Shown here: positions 9,083-18,622 of the stretch, piece by piece
Position numbering within the stretch: the stretch's first letter is position 1
Layout: the number at the start of each line of letters is the position of its first letter
Assembly (NCBI GenBank): GCA_930633495.1
Contig: CAKNFJ010000001.1
Location: forward strand, 682,001 to 746,000
Reading direction: 5' to 3'
Source: Hyphomicrobiales bacterium
Lineage (GTDB): Bacteria > Pseudomonadota > Alphaproteobacteria > Rhizobiales > Beijerinckiaceae
DNA: 64,000 nt
Translations under genes and position numbers: made by a program
Notes under the pieces: generated by a model
The model's input: only the letters and a program-made list of their open reading frames with translations
Told to the model about the DNA's origin: nothing
The model's database searches: none

Positions 9083-10315
9083 TCAGCCCGGCATCCGGGT
9101 GTCGTCGATGACCTTGCCGTCGTTCGGCAAGGCTCCCGGCTGCACGAACTCGACCTCTCCGCGCAGCTTCATCACGTCGCGCAGCGTCGCCGCCACGGCT
9201 TCGGCGAGCCCCGGCGAAGGCGAAGCGGTCTCGGCCCTGAGGCTCATCGCATCCGTTTCGCCGGCGCGCGTCACGACCAGCCGGCAACGGCCGAGCTCGG
9301 CATGGCGCGCGGCGATTGTAGCCACCTGCTCCGGGCGCACGAACATGCCCTTGACCTTGGCCGATTGGTCGGCCCGGCCGAGCCAGCCGCGGATGCGCCC
9401 GTTCGTCCGGCCGCAGGACGACGTTCCCGGCAGCATGGCGGTGAGGTCGCCGACGGCGAAGCGGATCAAGGGCTTCGCCGGATCGAGGATCGTGACCGCG
9501 ATTTCGCCGACCTCTCCCTCCGCCACCGGATCACCCGTGCCCGGACGCAGAATCTCGACGATGATGTCCTCGTTCAGCACCAACCCTTCGCGCGCAGGCG
9601 TCTCATAGGCGATGATGCCGCATTCGGCGGTGGCGTAACATTGGTAGGCGTCGATGCCGCGCTCCCTGAACTGCGCCTGCAGCGACGGCGGAAAGGCGGC
9701 GCCCGAGACCACCGCCCGCTTCAGCGAGGAGACGTCCCGGCCACGCGCGGCCGCCTGATCGAGCAGGATCTTCAGGAAATCGGGCACGCCGGCATAGAGC
9801 GTCGGGCGATAGGTCTCGATCAGGTCGAGCTGCGCATCGGTGTTGCCCGGCCCGGCCGGGATCACCGCGCAGCCCAATGCCTGCGCGCCGGCATCGAAGC
9901 ACCAGGCGCCCGGCGTCAGGTGATAGGAGAAGGTGTTGAGCACGATATCCCGCCGCGTCGCGCCGGCCGCCGTCAGGGCGCGGGCGACCCGCCAGGGGTC
10001 CGACTCGCGGCTCTCGGGCTCGAAAATCGGCCCGGGCGACATCATCAGGCGCCGATAGGCCGTGGGCGGCCAGTGCAGCAGACCGCCGAAGGGCGGCCTC
10101 AGCCGCTGGGTTGCCGAGAGGTCCGATTTGCGCAGGACGGGCAGGCGCGCGAGCGCGGCCCGGTCGGTCACCGCGGCCGGGTCGACCCCGCGCAAATGCC
10201 GGCGCCAGGTGGGCAGCCGCTGCGCGGCCGCCAGGACGACGGGCAGGCGCCTGACGAGGTCGGCTTCCCGACGCGCGGGCGGGCGGATCTCCAGACGGTC
10301 GTGATACTTCGCCAT
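9083..10315 (-). CDS. Phenylacetate-CoA ligase (PaaK)-like adenylate-forming enzyme
   Basis: 410 aa. AMP-binding enzyme of the PaaK branch, shorter than classical acyl-CoA synthetases. Visible features are the YQCYATAECGIIAYE segment (adenylate-binding region near residue 225), DPAKPLIRFAVGDLT, the hinge GWLGRADQSAKVKGMFV and the small C-terminal lid domain. The N-terminal P-loop typical of PaaK (SSGTTG) is replaced by MMSPGPIFEPES around residue 92, so the phosphate-binding loop is degenerate. Predicted to activate an aromatic or branched carboxylic acid to its CoA ester. It lies between livF-like and crotonase genes, 8 bp after the former, so it probably acts on a compound brought in by the transporter. 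Confidence 0.78.
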   Translation of the reverse strand: MAKYHDRLEIRPPARREADLVRRLPVVLAAAQRLPTWRRHLRGVDPAAVTDRAALARLPVLRKSDLSATQRLRPPFGGLLHWPPTAYRRLMMSPGPIFEPESRESDPWRVARALTAAGATRRDIVLNTFSYHLTPGAWCFDAGAQALGCAVIPAGPGNTDAQLDLIETYRPTLYAGVPDFLKILLDQAAARGRDVSSLKRAVVSGAAFPPSLQAQFRERGIDAYQCYATAECGIIAYETPAREGLVLNEDIIVEILRPGTGDPVAEGEVGEIAVTILDPAKPLIRFAVGDLTAMLPGTSSCGRTNGRIRGWLGRADQSAKVKGMFVRPEQVATIAARHAELGRCRLVVTRAGETDAMSLRAETASPSPGLAEAVAATLRDVMKLRGEVEFVQPGALPNDGKVIDDTRMPG

Positions 10316-10323
10316 CAGCCCGC

Positions 10324-11115
10324 TCAGGCCAGCCAGCGCTTGCGGCGCCGGTAGTGCTTGACGGCGTGGTAGTCGACCTTCTGATGCCCGCCGAGATAGG
10401 CGTCGGCAACGTCCGGGTTGGCGCTCAGCACCGCGGCCTCGCCGCTCATCAGGATGCGGCCGTTCTCGATCAGATAGCCGTACTGGGCGATTTCGAGAGC
10501 GGCAGTCGCATTCTGCTCGACGAGCAGCACGGCGACGCCGTCGCGTTCGTTGACGCGGCGCACGATGTCGAAGATCTCGTCGACGAGGAAGGGCGCGAGC
10601 CCCAGGCTCGGCTCGTCGAGCATCAGCAGGCGCGGCTCGGTCATCAGCGCCCGCGCGATGGCCAGCATCTGCTGCTCGCCGCCAGACAAATAGCCGGACT
10701 CGGCCTTGGCGCGTTGGGCGAGGCGCGGAAAAGTCTCGAACATCCGGTCGATCAGGGCCGAGACATGGCCGCGGTCGCGATGCATGGTCGCAGCCGCGAT
10801 CAGGTTCTCCTTCGGCGTCAGATGGCCGAAGACGCGGCGGCCCTCGAGCACATGGACGATGCCGAGGCGCACCCGATCGGGCGGGTCGACCGCGAGGATC
10901 GAGCGACCGTCGAAGCTGATCTCGCCGCGTGTGACCGCGCCGCGCTCAGGCTTGAGCAGGCCGGAGATCGATTTCAGCACCGTGCTCTTGCCGGCGCCGT
11001 TGGCGCCCAGCACCGCGACGAGCCCCTTCTCGGGCACCTCGATCGAGACGCCGCGCACGGCGAGGAAGACCTGATCGTAGACGATCTCGATATTGTTCAG
11101 CGCCAGCAGCGTCAT
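10324..11115 (-). CDS. ABC transporter ATP-binding protein, LivF type
   Basis: 263 aa from the ATG at 11115. Complete ABC ATPase: Walker A GANGAGKST, signature YLSGGEQQMLAIARAL, Walker B LLMLDEPSLGLAP, and the switch histidine region replaced by LLVEQN as usual in LivF. The C-terminus carries a basic extension after AYLGGHQKVDYHAVKHYRRRKRW, longer than E. coli LivF. It is one of two ATPases of this importer; the other (LivG type) is the first gene of the operon. The family imports branched-chain amino acids but in catabolic clusters often carries aromatic or aliphatic acids, which fits the ligases encoded here. Confidence 0.9.
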   Translation of the reverse strand: MTLLALNNIEIVYDQVFLAVRGVSIEVPEKGLVAVLGANGAGKSTVLKSISGLLKPERGAVTRGEISFDGRSILAVDPPDRVRLGIVHVLEGRRVFGHLTPKENLIAAATMHRDRGHVSALIDRMFETFPRLAQRAKAESGYLSGGEQQMLAIARALMTEPRLLMLDEPSLGLAPFLVDEIFDIVRRVNERDGVAVLLVEQNATAALEIAQYGYLIENGRILMSGEAAVLSANPDVADAYLGGHQKVDYHAVKHYRRRKRWLA

Positions 11116-11167
11116 CGGCTCACCTCGCAAGACGGGGCGGCGCCGGCAGGCGCCGCCCCGGTCAGCA

Positions 11168-12436
11168 CTATTTCCCTGTCTTGCGGAACTCTTCCGAGTT
11201 GCGGCGGATTTCCTGCCAGACCACGTCCTGGTTCGCGGTGAACCAGTCGGACAACGGCACGAACTTCGCGCCGTCCCAGCGGGCGATGCGGCCCAGGCCA
11301 CCGCCCTGATGGTCCTCCCGGGTGATGGTGGTCGGCGGCAGCAGGCCGTCGGCGGTGAAGTTGGTGATCGAGCGCAGGCCGTCATTGAGCCAGGGGCCGG
11401 TCACGGGGCCGTTCGGCGCCTTTTCGACGGCCTTGCGGACGCCTTCGACCATCAGCGTCGCCATCTGCACGCCGTAGTTGTAGTAAGCGGTACCGACCTT
11501 GTTCTCCGGCCCCGAGCCTTTGCTCTTGCCGACGACGTCGGCCAGGATGTCCTTGATCACCTTGGGCTCGCGGCCGCCGACGCAGGGTTCGACCTTCATC
11601 ACGCCCTTGGCCGCATCGCGCCCCACCACATCCATGTCGGATTCGGAGAGCCATACGCTCGAGGAGACGCGGTCCATCGGCAGCCCGTTGCGCAGCGCCT
11701 CGGTGAGGGCGACCGTCTGGCCGACACCCGCGCCCCAGAAGATCACGAAATCCGGGCGCGCACGGCGCACCTGCGGCCAGATAGCCGACTGGTCGTTGCC
11801 GGGCGGCGTATAGGGGAAGACGGCGAGCTCGTAGCCCTCCTTCTGGGCCAGCACGTTGAGGATCGGCAGCGGTTCCTTGCCGAAGGGCGTGTCGATATGG
11901 ACGAAGACGATCTTCTTGCCCTTCAGGCTGCCCTTCTCGGTCTTCTTGAACTGCTCGATGATCAGCCCGGCCTGCGTCCAGTAGTTGATCGACAGCGGCA
12001 GGACGAAGGGGAACACGGTTCCGTCTGCCGCGTCGCTGCGGCCGGAATAGGCCGTGATCATGTTGATCTTGTCCTCCAGGGCGCGCGGCACGAGCGCGCG
12101 CGCGACCGGCGTGGACAAGGGATCGATCAGAACGGCGCCCTCGCGCTTGCCGCGCTCATAGGCCTCGATCGCGCGCGGCAGGTCGTTCGCGTGATCGGTG
12201 ATGTCGGTGACGATCTTGTAGCCACCGATCCCGCCGCGATCGTTGACAAGGGTAAAATAGTCGCGCTGCCCCTGGTTATATTCCGAGGTGACGAAGGTGT
12301 AGATGCGGGTGAAATCCTGCGCCAGCGTGAAGCGGACGATCTTTTCCTGGGCGAAGACCCGCGTGGACGATAATGCGGCCCCGGCGAGCGCGGCCGCGCC
12401 GGCGGTGACGAAAGAGCGGCGATCCATCGACATCAT
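11168..12436 (-). CDS. ABC transporter substrate-binding protein, LivK type (Tat-exported)
   Basis: 422 aa. Periplasmic binding protein of the branched-chain-amino-acid family, the substrate receptor of this importer. The N-terminus MDRRSFVTAGAAALAGAA is a twin-arginine signal, with cleavage probable after RVFAQ. The mature protein begins KIVRFTLAQDFTRIYTF, and repeated Rossmann-like segments such as VFVHIDTPFGKEPLP and DFVIFWGAGVGQT fit peripla_BP_6. Start at 12436, preceded by GGAGGGAAC. The ligand cannot be read from the sequence; the operon context argues for a carboxylic acid rather than an amino acid. Gaps of 33 bp to livM and 52 bp to livF fit one transcript. Confidence 0.88.
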   Translation of the reverse strand: MMSMDRRSFVTAGAAALAGAALSSTRVFAQEKIVRFTLAQDFTRIYTFVTSEYNQGQRDYFTLVNDRGGIGGYKIVTDITDHANDLPRAIEAYERGKREGAVLIDPLSTPVARALVPRALEDKINMITAYSGRSDAADGTVFPFVLPLSINYWTQAGLIIEQFKKTEKGSLKGKKIVFVHIDTPFGKEPLPILNVLAQKEGYELAVFPYTPPGNDQSAIWPQVRRARPDFVIFWGAGVGQTVALTEALRNGLPMDRVSSSVWLSESDMDVVGRDAAKGVMKVEPCVGGREPKVIKDILADVVGKSKGSGPENKVGTAYYNYGVQMATLMVEGVRKAVEKAPNGPVTGPWLNDGLRSITNFTADGLLPPTTITREDHQGGGLGRIARWDGAKFVPLSDWFTANQDVVWQEIRRNSEEFRKTGK

Positions 12437-12469
12437 GTTCCCTCCAGCCCCGTTGTTGTTCAGATGCCG

Positions 12470-13543
12470 TCACCGCTGGGCGTGGCGGAACGGCCAAACG
12501 AGCAGGTAGTTGCGGAAGTTCGCGTAGATCTTGGCGAGACCGAGCGGCTCGTAGAGCAGGAAGCCGATCACCAGCGCGCCATAGGCCATCAGCGGCAGAT
12601 GGGCGCGCAGGTCGATCGGCAGCGACAGGCCGAGCGTCCCGGCCGTGAAGCCGAGCAGATTGTTGAGGATGATGGGTGCGAACAGGATCAGCGCCGTTCC
12701 GAAGAACGGACCCAGCACGCTGCCGAGACCGCCCACGATGATCATCGCCAGGATCTGGACCGAGAGCTCGATATGGAACTGGTCCGGCGAGATCGCGCGC
12801 AGATAGGTCACCGCCAGCACCGAGCCGACGACGCCGCCGATGAAGGACGAGACCCAGAAGGCGAGCAGCTTGTAGCGGAAGGTGGAGATCCCCAGGATCT
12901 GCGCGGCGTAATCCTTCTCGCGCAGCGCCGCCAGCGCCCGGCCGAAACTGGTGCGCCTGACGTTGAGCATGAAGAGCGTGATGACGAAGCAGACGCCGAA
13001 GGCCAGGTAATAGGTCGGCAGGTCGCCCTGCAGCGGGATGCCGAGGAAGCGCACCGGCGGCACCTGCAGCGTCGCGAGCGAGCCGCCGCTGATCACCGAC
13101 GAATGCGAGATGACGAAATCGACGACATACTGCATGGCGAGCGTCGCCATGGCGAGATAGATGCCCTTCATGCGCAGGGCCGCGCCGCCGAACATCGTGC
13201 CGATGGTCGCGCTGAGCAGGCCGCCGGCGATCATCGCGAATTCGAGCGGAACACCGAGGCGCACCAGATGCACCGAGCCATAGGCGCCGATACCCATCAC
13301 CGCGCCATAGCCGAGATGGATCTGGCCGGACCAGCCCATCAGCAGGTTGAGGCCGAGCGCCGCCGAGGTCCAGATCAGCCAAGGCAGCAGATAGCCGGAG
13401 ACATGGAGCCGGTCGAGCAGGAAGGGCGCCGCCAGCAGGAAGACGATGACCGCGATGATCAGCCCGCGGTCGAAGGCGAGCGGAAAGAGCTGGCGCTCGT
13501 CCTGATAACGCGTGTGGCGGATGCCGGCGCGACGGTAGAACAC
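12470..13543 (-). CDS. ABC transporter permease, LivM type
   Basis: 357 aa, multi-pass inner-membrane protein. Several hydrophobic helices are visible (LIIAVIVFLLAAPFLL, YLLPWLIWTSAALGLNLLMGW), plus the LivM/LivH signature SGQIHLGYGAVMGIGAY and the ATPase-contact (EAA-like) region AALREKDYAAQILGIS. The start at 13543 follows livH with one base between genes, so translational coupling is likely. Together with livH it forms the transmembrane channel of the importer. Confidence 0.9.
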   Translation of the reverse strand: MFYRRAGIRHTRYQDERQLFPLAFDRGLIIAVIVFLLAAPFLLDRLHVSGYLLPWLIWTSAALGLNLLMGWSGQIHLGYGAVMGIGAYGSVHLVRLGVPLEFAMIAGGLLSATIGTMFGGAALRMKGIYLAMATLAMQYVVDFVISHSSVISGGSLATLQVPPVRFLGIPLQGDLPTYYLAFGVCFVITLFMLNVRRTSFGRALAALREKDYAAQILGISTFRYKLLAFWVSSFIGGVVGSVLAVTYLRAISPDQFHIELSVQILAMIIVGGLGSVLGPFFGTALILFAPIILNNLLGFTAGTLGLSLPIDLRAHLPLMAYGALVIGFLLYEPLGLAKIYANFRNYLLVWPFRHAQR

Positions 13544-13544
13544 G

Positions 13545-14432
13545 TCAGACCCTCTCGATGTGATGGCGACCGAAGAGCCCGTGCGGCTTCAGGAGCAGCG
13601 TCACGAGGATGATGACTGCGGCGACCACGTCGCGCGAGCCGCCGCCGACGAGCGGGTCCAGCACGCCGGTGGCGAGGCTCTCGGCAACGCCGACGATGAC
13701 CCCGGCGACGAGCACGCCCGGGATCGAGTCGAGCCCGCCCAGGATCGCGATAGCGAGCGCCTTGATCAGCAGGAGCGAGAGCGACCAGTCGATGCCCTGC
13801 GTGCTGCCCCAGAGTACGCCCGCCGCGGTGGCGGTGACGGCCGCGAGGCCCCAGGCGACGCCGATCGCCCGCTCGACCTTGATGCCGACGGACCAGGACG
13901 CCGTCTGATCGTCCGCCACCGCCCGCATCACCACGCCGAAGCGCGAGTTGAAGAAGACGAGCGACAGCACGATCAACGCCAGCGAGATCGAGCCGCCGAT
14001 CAGAGTCGCCCGGTTGATCAGCAGGTCGCCGACGAAGAGCGGGGCCTGCGGTATGCCGATGTCGAGGCGCTTCACCGCCGCGCCGAAGATGCCGGGCAGA
14101 AGCCCGCGCAGCATGATCTCGACGCCGAGCGTCAGCATGATCGTCATGATCACCGGCTGGCCGATCATCCGGCGCAGCGCGATGCGCTCCATCAGCAGGC
14201 CGAAGCCGAACATGCCGACGAGCGCGGCCGGGATCGCCAGCCAGATCGGCAGCCCGACCAAGGTGGCGAGCGCCCAGGTGACGTAGCCGCCGGTCATGGC
14301 GATGGCGCCCTGGGCCAGGTTGGCCGTGCCGGACGTCTTGTAGATCAGCACGATGCCGAGCGAGACCAGCGCATACATCAGCCCGACGAAGACGCCGTTG
14401 GCCGAGAGTTCCGCGAGCAGGATCCAGTCCAT
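13545..14432 (-). CDS. ABC transporter permease, LivH type
   Basis: 295 aa, about eight predicted transmembrane helices. Family features are the N-terminal NGVFVGLMYALVSLGIVLIY, the loop SGTANLAQGAIAMTGGYV, and the ATPase-contact region AVADDQTASWSVGIKVERA followed by GGLDSIPGVLVAGVIVGV. It shares one base with the upstream acyl-CoA synthetase gene (position 14432), which indicates translational coupling between the CoA ligase and the transporter subunits. Confidence 0.9.
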   Translation of the reverse strand: MDWILLAELSANGVFVGLMYALVSLGIVLIYKTSGTANLAQGAIAMTGGYVTWALATLVGLPIWLAIPAALVGMFGFGLLMERIALRRMIGQPVIMTIMLTLGVEIMLRGLLPGIFGAAVKRLDIGIPQAPLFVGDLLINRATLIGGSISLALIVLSLVFFNSRFGVVMRAVADDQTASWSVGIKVERAIGVAWGLAAVTATAAGVLWGSTQGIDWSLSLLLIKALAIAILGGLDSIPGVLVAGVIVGVAESLATGVLDPLVGGGSRDVVAAVIILVTLLLKPHGLFGRHHIERV

Positions 14433-16384
14433 CAGGCGACGACCTCGCTGATCTTCAGCGTCCGTCGGATCACGCCGCGCTCGCCGTTCTCATAGGTGAT
14501 GGTGGCGTCGAACACGGTCTCGGTCGCACCGCCATAGAGCGCCTCGATCAACGAAGCGTAGGTGGTCTCGATCGTGTTGCGGCGCAATTTACGGGTGCGG
14601 GTGATCTCGCCGTCGTCCGCGTCGAAATCCTTGTGCAGGTTGACGAAGCGCCGCACGCGCAGCCCTTCCGGCTGCGTGCCGTTGACGTGCCTGACCACCT
14701 GCCCGATCAGCTCCTGCACCTGCGGCTTCTGCGAAAGCTCGGCATAGGAGGTATAGGAGACGCCGCGCTCCTCGGCCCAATGGCCGACGGCGTCGAAATC
14801 GATGCAGACGATCGCCGTCAGCTGGTCGCGCCCGGCGCCGATCACCGCGACATTGCGAATATAGGGACTGAACTTCAGCCGGTTCTCGATGAAGTTCGGG
14901 ATGTAGCGCTCGCCGGAAGCGGTGCGCACCACTTCACTGACGCGGCCGAGCACGACGAGCTCGCCATCCTCGTCGACGCGCCCGGCATCGCCGGTGTGCA
15001 ACCAGCCGTCGACCAGCGACTTGGCGCTGCTTTCGGGGTCATCGTAATAGCCGTCGACGACCGAGGCGGATCGCACCAGGATCTCGCCACTCTCGTCGAT
15101 GCGGATCTCGCTGCCTTCCATCGGCCGTCCGACCGTGTGGAGCTTGACCTGCCCTTCGGTTTGCGCCGCCGTCAGCGCGCAGGTCTCGGTCTGCCCGTAG
15201 AACTGCTTCAGCCGGATGCCGAGCGCCCGGAAGAACAGGAAGGTGTCCTCGCCCAGCGCCTCGCCGCCGGTGAAGGCGCGCTCGGCCCGCCCCAGCCCGA
15301 GATGGTCGCGCAGCGGCGCATAGACCAGGGCATTGCCGACCGTGTCGAGCAGCTTCTCCTTCAGCGTCAGCGTGCCACCTTCGAGCCGCTTGCGCTCGAA
15401 GGCGACGGCCCGCTCCATCGTTGTCTCGAACAACCAGCGCTTGAACGGGGTGGAGTTCTTCATGCCGACCTGAACGCGGGTCAGCATCTGGTCCCAGGCA
15501 CGCGGGGCCGCGAGATAGAAGGTCGGCGAGACCTCGCGCAGGTCGCGCAGCACGGTCTCCTGGCGCTCGGGGATGTTGATCGTCGCCGCCATCATCATGC
15601 CGGCGCCCAAGGTGAAGACGAAGTCGCCGACCCAGGCTGTCGGCAGATAGGCGTAAAGTTCCTCGTGCTTGTGGAAATAGCCGCTCGCCCCGGCATTGAG
15701 CAGCCCGCCGGTCACGTTACGATGGCGCAGCGGGATGCCCTTGGGCAGGCCGGTCGTGCCGGAGGAATGCAACAGCACGGAGATGTCGTCGGCCTGCGGC
15801 CCATCGACGAAGCGCCGGATGAGATCGGGCTCGCGCGCCAGCCGCTCGCGCCCCTTCGCCACCAGCGCGTCGAGCGACATCAGCCCACGCGGGTCGTAGC
15901 CGTCGAGCCCACGCTCGTCATCGTAGAGGATGGTCGCGACACGCCCGGTCGCTGCCCTGAGCTCCAGCAGCTTGTCGACCTGCTCCTGATCCTCGGCGAT
16001 GCCGACGGCGGGAGCGCCGTGCCGCGTGGCGACGATCAGCTCCTCCAGCGGCACGTCCGGGAAGACCGGCGACGGGAAGGCCCGCAGCATGTTGGCGGCG
16101 AGCATCGCGTAATAGAGCCGCGGCCGGTTGTCGCCGATCACGGTCATCGCGGCATCGGCGACCAGCCCGACCTCTTCCAGCCCTGCCGCCATGGCGGCGA
16201 TCTCGTCAAAAACCTCGCGCCAGTTCTGCTCCTGCCAGATGCCGTAGCGCCGCTCGCGGAAGGCGACGCGGTCGCCGAACTCGGCGGCGTTGCGGGCGAG
16301 CGCCGCGATCAGCGTCGCCGGTTCGCCATTGGCGGCGATCGGCCAGCGGGCCGCCTCCCCCATCCTGCCTGGCGCCGCCGTCAT
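14432..16384 (-). CDS. Long-chain acyl-CoA synthetase-like AMP-binding protein
   Basis: 650 aa, size and motifs of the FAA1/FadD15-type acyl-CoA synthetases. P-loop LLHSSGTTGLPKGIPLRH near residue 205, the aromatic/gate segment YLPTAWVGDF, adenine-binding GQTETCALTAAQ, and the hinge DGWLHTGDAGRVDEDGELVVLGR. It activates a free carboxylic acid to acyl-CoA using ATP. The ATG overlaps the livG stop (ATGA). In the Pseudomonas atu cluster the comparable activating enzyme is AtuH; here it is embedded in an ABC importer operon, so uptake and activation are made together. Confidence 0.85.
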   Translation of the reverse strand: MTAAPGRMGEAARWPIAANGEPATLIAALARNAAEFGDRVAFRERRYGIWQEQNWREVFDEIAAMAAGLEEVGLVADAAMTVIGDNRPRLYYAMLAANMLRAFPSPVFPDVPLEELIVATRHGAPAVGIAEDQEQVDKLLELRAATGRVATILYDDERGLDGYDPRGLMSLDALVAKGRERLAREPDLIRRFVDGPQADDISVLLHSSGTTGLPKGIPLRHRNVTGGLLNAGASGYFHKHEELYAYLPTAWVGDFVFTLGAGMMMAATINIPERQETVLRDLREVSPTFYLAAPRAWDQMLTRVQVGMKNSTPFKRWLFETTMERAVAFERKRLEGGTLTLKEKLLDTVGNALVYAPLRDHLGLGRAERAFTGGEALGEDTFLFFRALGIRLKQFYGQTETCALTAAQTEGQVKLHTVGRPMEGSEIRIDESGEILVRSASVVDGYYDDPESSAKSLVDGWLHTGDAGRVDEDGELVVLGRVSEVVRTASGERYIPNFIENRLKFSPYIRNVAVIGAGRDQLTAIVCIDFDAVGHWAEERGVSYTSYAELSQKPQVQELIGQVVRHVNGTQPEGLRVRRFVNLHKDFDADDGEITRTRKLRRNTIETTYASLIEALYGGATETVFDATITYENGERGVIRRTLKISEVVA

Positions 16385-17196
16385 GCCTTGCCCCCAGCCT
16401 GATGGCGCTTGGCGGCACGCTCGCCGAGATAGGCGCTGACCACGCTCGGATGCGAGATCGCCGCCTGCGGCTCACCCTCGGAGATCACCTCGCCATAGCT
16501 CAGTACGACGACGCGGTCGCAGATCGAGGTCACGACGTCCATGTGATGCTCGATGATCAGGATGGTGACGCCGCGGGCTTCACGCGCGTCGAGGATGAAG
16601 CGGGCGATATATTCCTTCTCCTCCTGGTTCATGCCGGCCATCGGCTCGTCCAGGATCAGCAGGCGGGGCTCGGCGACCAAAGCGCGCGCCAGCTCGACGC
16701 GCTTCTGCAGGCCGAGCGGAATGACCTCGACCGGCTCGTCGCGGATATCCTGGAGCTGCATGAACTCGATCATCTCTTCGACGACGCGCCGGTGCGCCAG
16801 CTCCTCGCGCTCCGCCCACCACCAGTAGAACAGCGCCCCGAGCGCGCTCGGCTTCATATGGGTGTGGCGGCCGATCAGGATGTTGTCGAGAACGCTCATG
16901 CCCTTGAACAAGGCGAGGTTCTGGAAGGTGCGGGCGACGCCGCGAGCGGCGACGCGATGCGGCTTCAGCGCCGTGACGTCCTCGCCGAACAAGGTCACCT
17001 TACCGGCATTGGGCGGGTAGAAGCCGGTGATGACGTTGACCATGGTGGTCTTGCCCGAGCCGTTCGGGCCGACGAGGCCGAGGATCTCGCCCTGGCGGAC
17101 GTCGAGCGAGACGCCCTTCAATGCCCGCAGGCCGCCGAAGACGCGCTCGATGCCGGTGCAGGAAAGCGCGACCGGACGATCCTGAACCTCATTCAT
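16381..17196 (-). CDS. ABC transporter ATP-binding protein, LivG type
   Basis: 271 aa from the ATG at 17196 ([12 protein letters not shown]); an upstream in-frame start at 17310 would add a proline-rich, low-similarity stretch and is not favoured. Walker [13 protein letters not shown], Walker [17 protein letters not shown], and switch histidine in [10 protein letters not shown]. The signature region reads [15 protein letters not shown], a LivG-type variant of LSGGQ. It is the first gene of the eight-gene minus-strand operon and overlaps the acyl-CoA synthetase by 4 bp. A TetR-type operator lies about 230 bp upstream. Confidence 0.9.
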   Translation of the reverse strand: MNEVQDRPVALSCTGIERVFGGLRALKGVSLDVRQGEILGLVGPNGSGKTTMVNVITGFYPPNAGKVTLFGEDVTALKPHRVAARGVARTFQNLALFKGMSVLDNILIGRHTHMKPSALGALFYWWWAEREELAHRRVVEEMIEFMQLQDIRDEPVEVIPLGLQKRVELARALVAEPRLLILDEPMAGMNQEEKEYIARFILDAREARGVTILIIEHHMDVVTSICDRVVVLSYGEVISEGEPQAAISHPSVVSAYLGERAAKRHQAGGKA

Positions 17197-17566
17197 TCGA
17201 GAGGCCCGCAGCAGTCGCAAGGAAGGACCGGAGACCGGCGCGGACACCGGTGAAACGGCGGCCGGAACATCCCCTTCCGAGGCCAGGGCCCACGGCATCG
17301 ACCACAGCATCTGCGGGCGCTGGGCGCGCAGGTCGCGCGGCCGAGCGAACGGCTTCTACTCCCACGGCATCCTCCCCGGCTGCGCCAGCTTGTTATCTCT
17401 GTCAGCGTCAGCTCGATGCAGCTAATGAATACAATTCATCTTAGGCTGTCAACTCTTTCGCCGACCGGATTTCACCCATCGGCAACCGCGTTTTCGCACC
17501 ATCCGGCCCGGCGTGCCTCGCCTGGAAGCATGACGCAACATTTGCCAGCGACACGATGAAGCGGGC
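17197..17566. other. Intergenic region upstream of the Liv-type operon
   Basis: About 370 bp between the livG-type start and the nitronate monooxygenase stop. It holds the promoter region of the importer operon: a TTGACA element read on the minus strand at 17452-17447 and a TetR-type dyad at 17424-17440. The stretch nearest the livG start is GC-rich and could be a long leader. I see no further gene in it. Confidence 0.6.
17424..17440. promoter_or_regulatory. TetR-type operator, site 1 (Liv-type operon)
   Basis: AATGAATACAATTCATC, an AATGAAT half-site and its inverse (one mismatch) around a three-base centre. On the minus strand a TTGACA element (17452-17447) sits seven bases upstream of the site, so a bound repressor would cover the promoter of the importer operon. 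Same motif as the sites at 18623, 21633 and 21755. Confidence 0.7.
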
Positions 17567-18574
17567 TCAACCCACCGGCTCGACGACGGCCCGGCACGAC
17601 AGGCGCGCAGCGCCCGCCAATGCCCCTTCGTATTCGGCCGCCAGCCTCCGGCAGAGATCGGCCGCCGGGGGCAGATCGCGGATCGCGCCGACGCCCTGCC
17701 CTGCCGCCCAGATATCGCGCCAGGCCTTCGCTTCCGCCGCGCCGAAATCCAGGCTCGCCGGCTTGCTGAAATCGTCCGGGTCGCGCCCCGCCGCCAGAAT
17801 GCTCGGGCGCAGGAAATTGCCGTGCACGCCGCTGATCGCCGGGGTGTAGACGATGTCGGCGGCCGACGCGTCGAGCAGCATGGTGCGCAGCGCTTCGGGC
17901 GCCATGCTCTCCCGCGTCGCCATGAAGCGCGTGCCGAGATAGGCCATGTCGGCGCCCGCCATCAGGGCCGCTGCAACCTGTGCGCCGTTGCTCAGCGCCC
18001 CGCCGAGCACGAGCGTGCCGTCGAAGATGCGCCGAATATCGGCCAGCGCCGCGAACGGGTTGAGCGGGCCGGCGTGCCCGCCGGCGCCGGCGGAGACCGC
18101 GATCAGCCCATCGACGCCGGCATCGGCCGCCTTGGCCGCGAAGGCCAGCGTCGTCACGTCGTGGAACACCAGGCCACCATAACCGTGCACCGCCTTGATC
18201 AGGTCGCGATCGAGGCCAAGCGAGGTGATGACCAGCGGCACCTTGCGATCGACGACCGCCGCGAGATCGGCGGCGAGCCGTGGATTGCTGCGGTGGAGAA
18301 CCAGATTGACGCCGAACGGCGCAGCATCACGCGCCTCGTCGAGCCGCCCGGCGATCTCGTCCAGCCAGTCGATGAAGCCGGCGGTGGTGCGCTGGTTGAG
18401 TGCGGGGAAGCTGCCGACGACGCCATTGCGGCAGCAGGACACAACAAGATCCGGCCCCGAAATCAGGAACATCGGCGCGGCGATGACGGGGACGTGCAGG
18501 CGCCCGGCGAAAGCGGCAGGCAACGGCAATGGCTCCTCCTCCGAAAACTGCGACGAAGCGATGCGGGCGCTCAT
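17567..18574 (-). CDS. Nitronate monooxygenase / 2-nitropropane dioxygenase family flavoprotein
   Basis: 335 aa, FMN-dependent TIM barrel. Visible motifs are VIAAPMFLISGPDLV at the N-terminus, FGVNLV, the catalytic-region SAGAGGHAGPLNPF, and the phosphate-binding VLGGALSNGAQVAAALMAGADMAYLGTRFMAT. Family members oxidise alkyl nitronates or act as enoyl reductase-like flavoproteins; members in acyl-CoA catabolic clusters often have unknown substrates. It is monocistronic or the first gene facing away from the TetR gene; their 146-bp divergent region contains an operator, so it probably belongs to the same regulon. Confidence 0.82.
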   Translation of the reverse strand: MSARIASSQFSEEEPLPLPAAFAGRLHVPVIAAPMFLISGPDLVVSCCRNGVVGSFPALNQRTTAGFIDWLDEIAGRLDEARDAAPFGVNLVLHRSNPRLAADLAAVVDRKVPLVITSLGLDRDLIKAVHGYGGLVFHDVTTLAFAAKAADAGVDGLIAVSAGAGGHAGPLNPFAALADIRRIFDGTLVLGGALSNGAQVAAALMAGADMAYLGTRFMATRESMAPEALRTMLLDASAADIVYTPAISGVHGNFLRPSILAAGRDPDDFSKPASLDFGAAEAKAWRDIWAAGQGVGAIRDLPPAADLCRRLAAEYEGALAGAARLSCRAVVEPVG

Positions 18575-18622
18575 CCGGCAAAACGCAACCAGCGGCCACG
18601 CGCTTGCTTGAGATCCCTCGAT

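Noticed and set aside
8774..10354. 526-codon plus-strand frame
   Set aside because: Antisense to the crotonase and PaaK-like genes; no recognisable domain.
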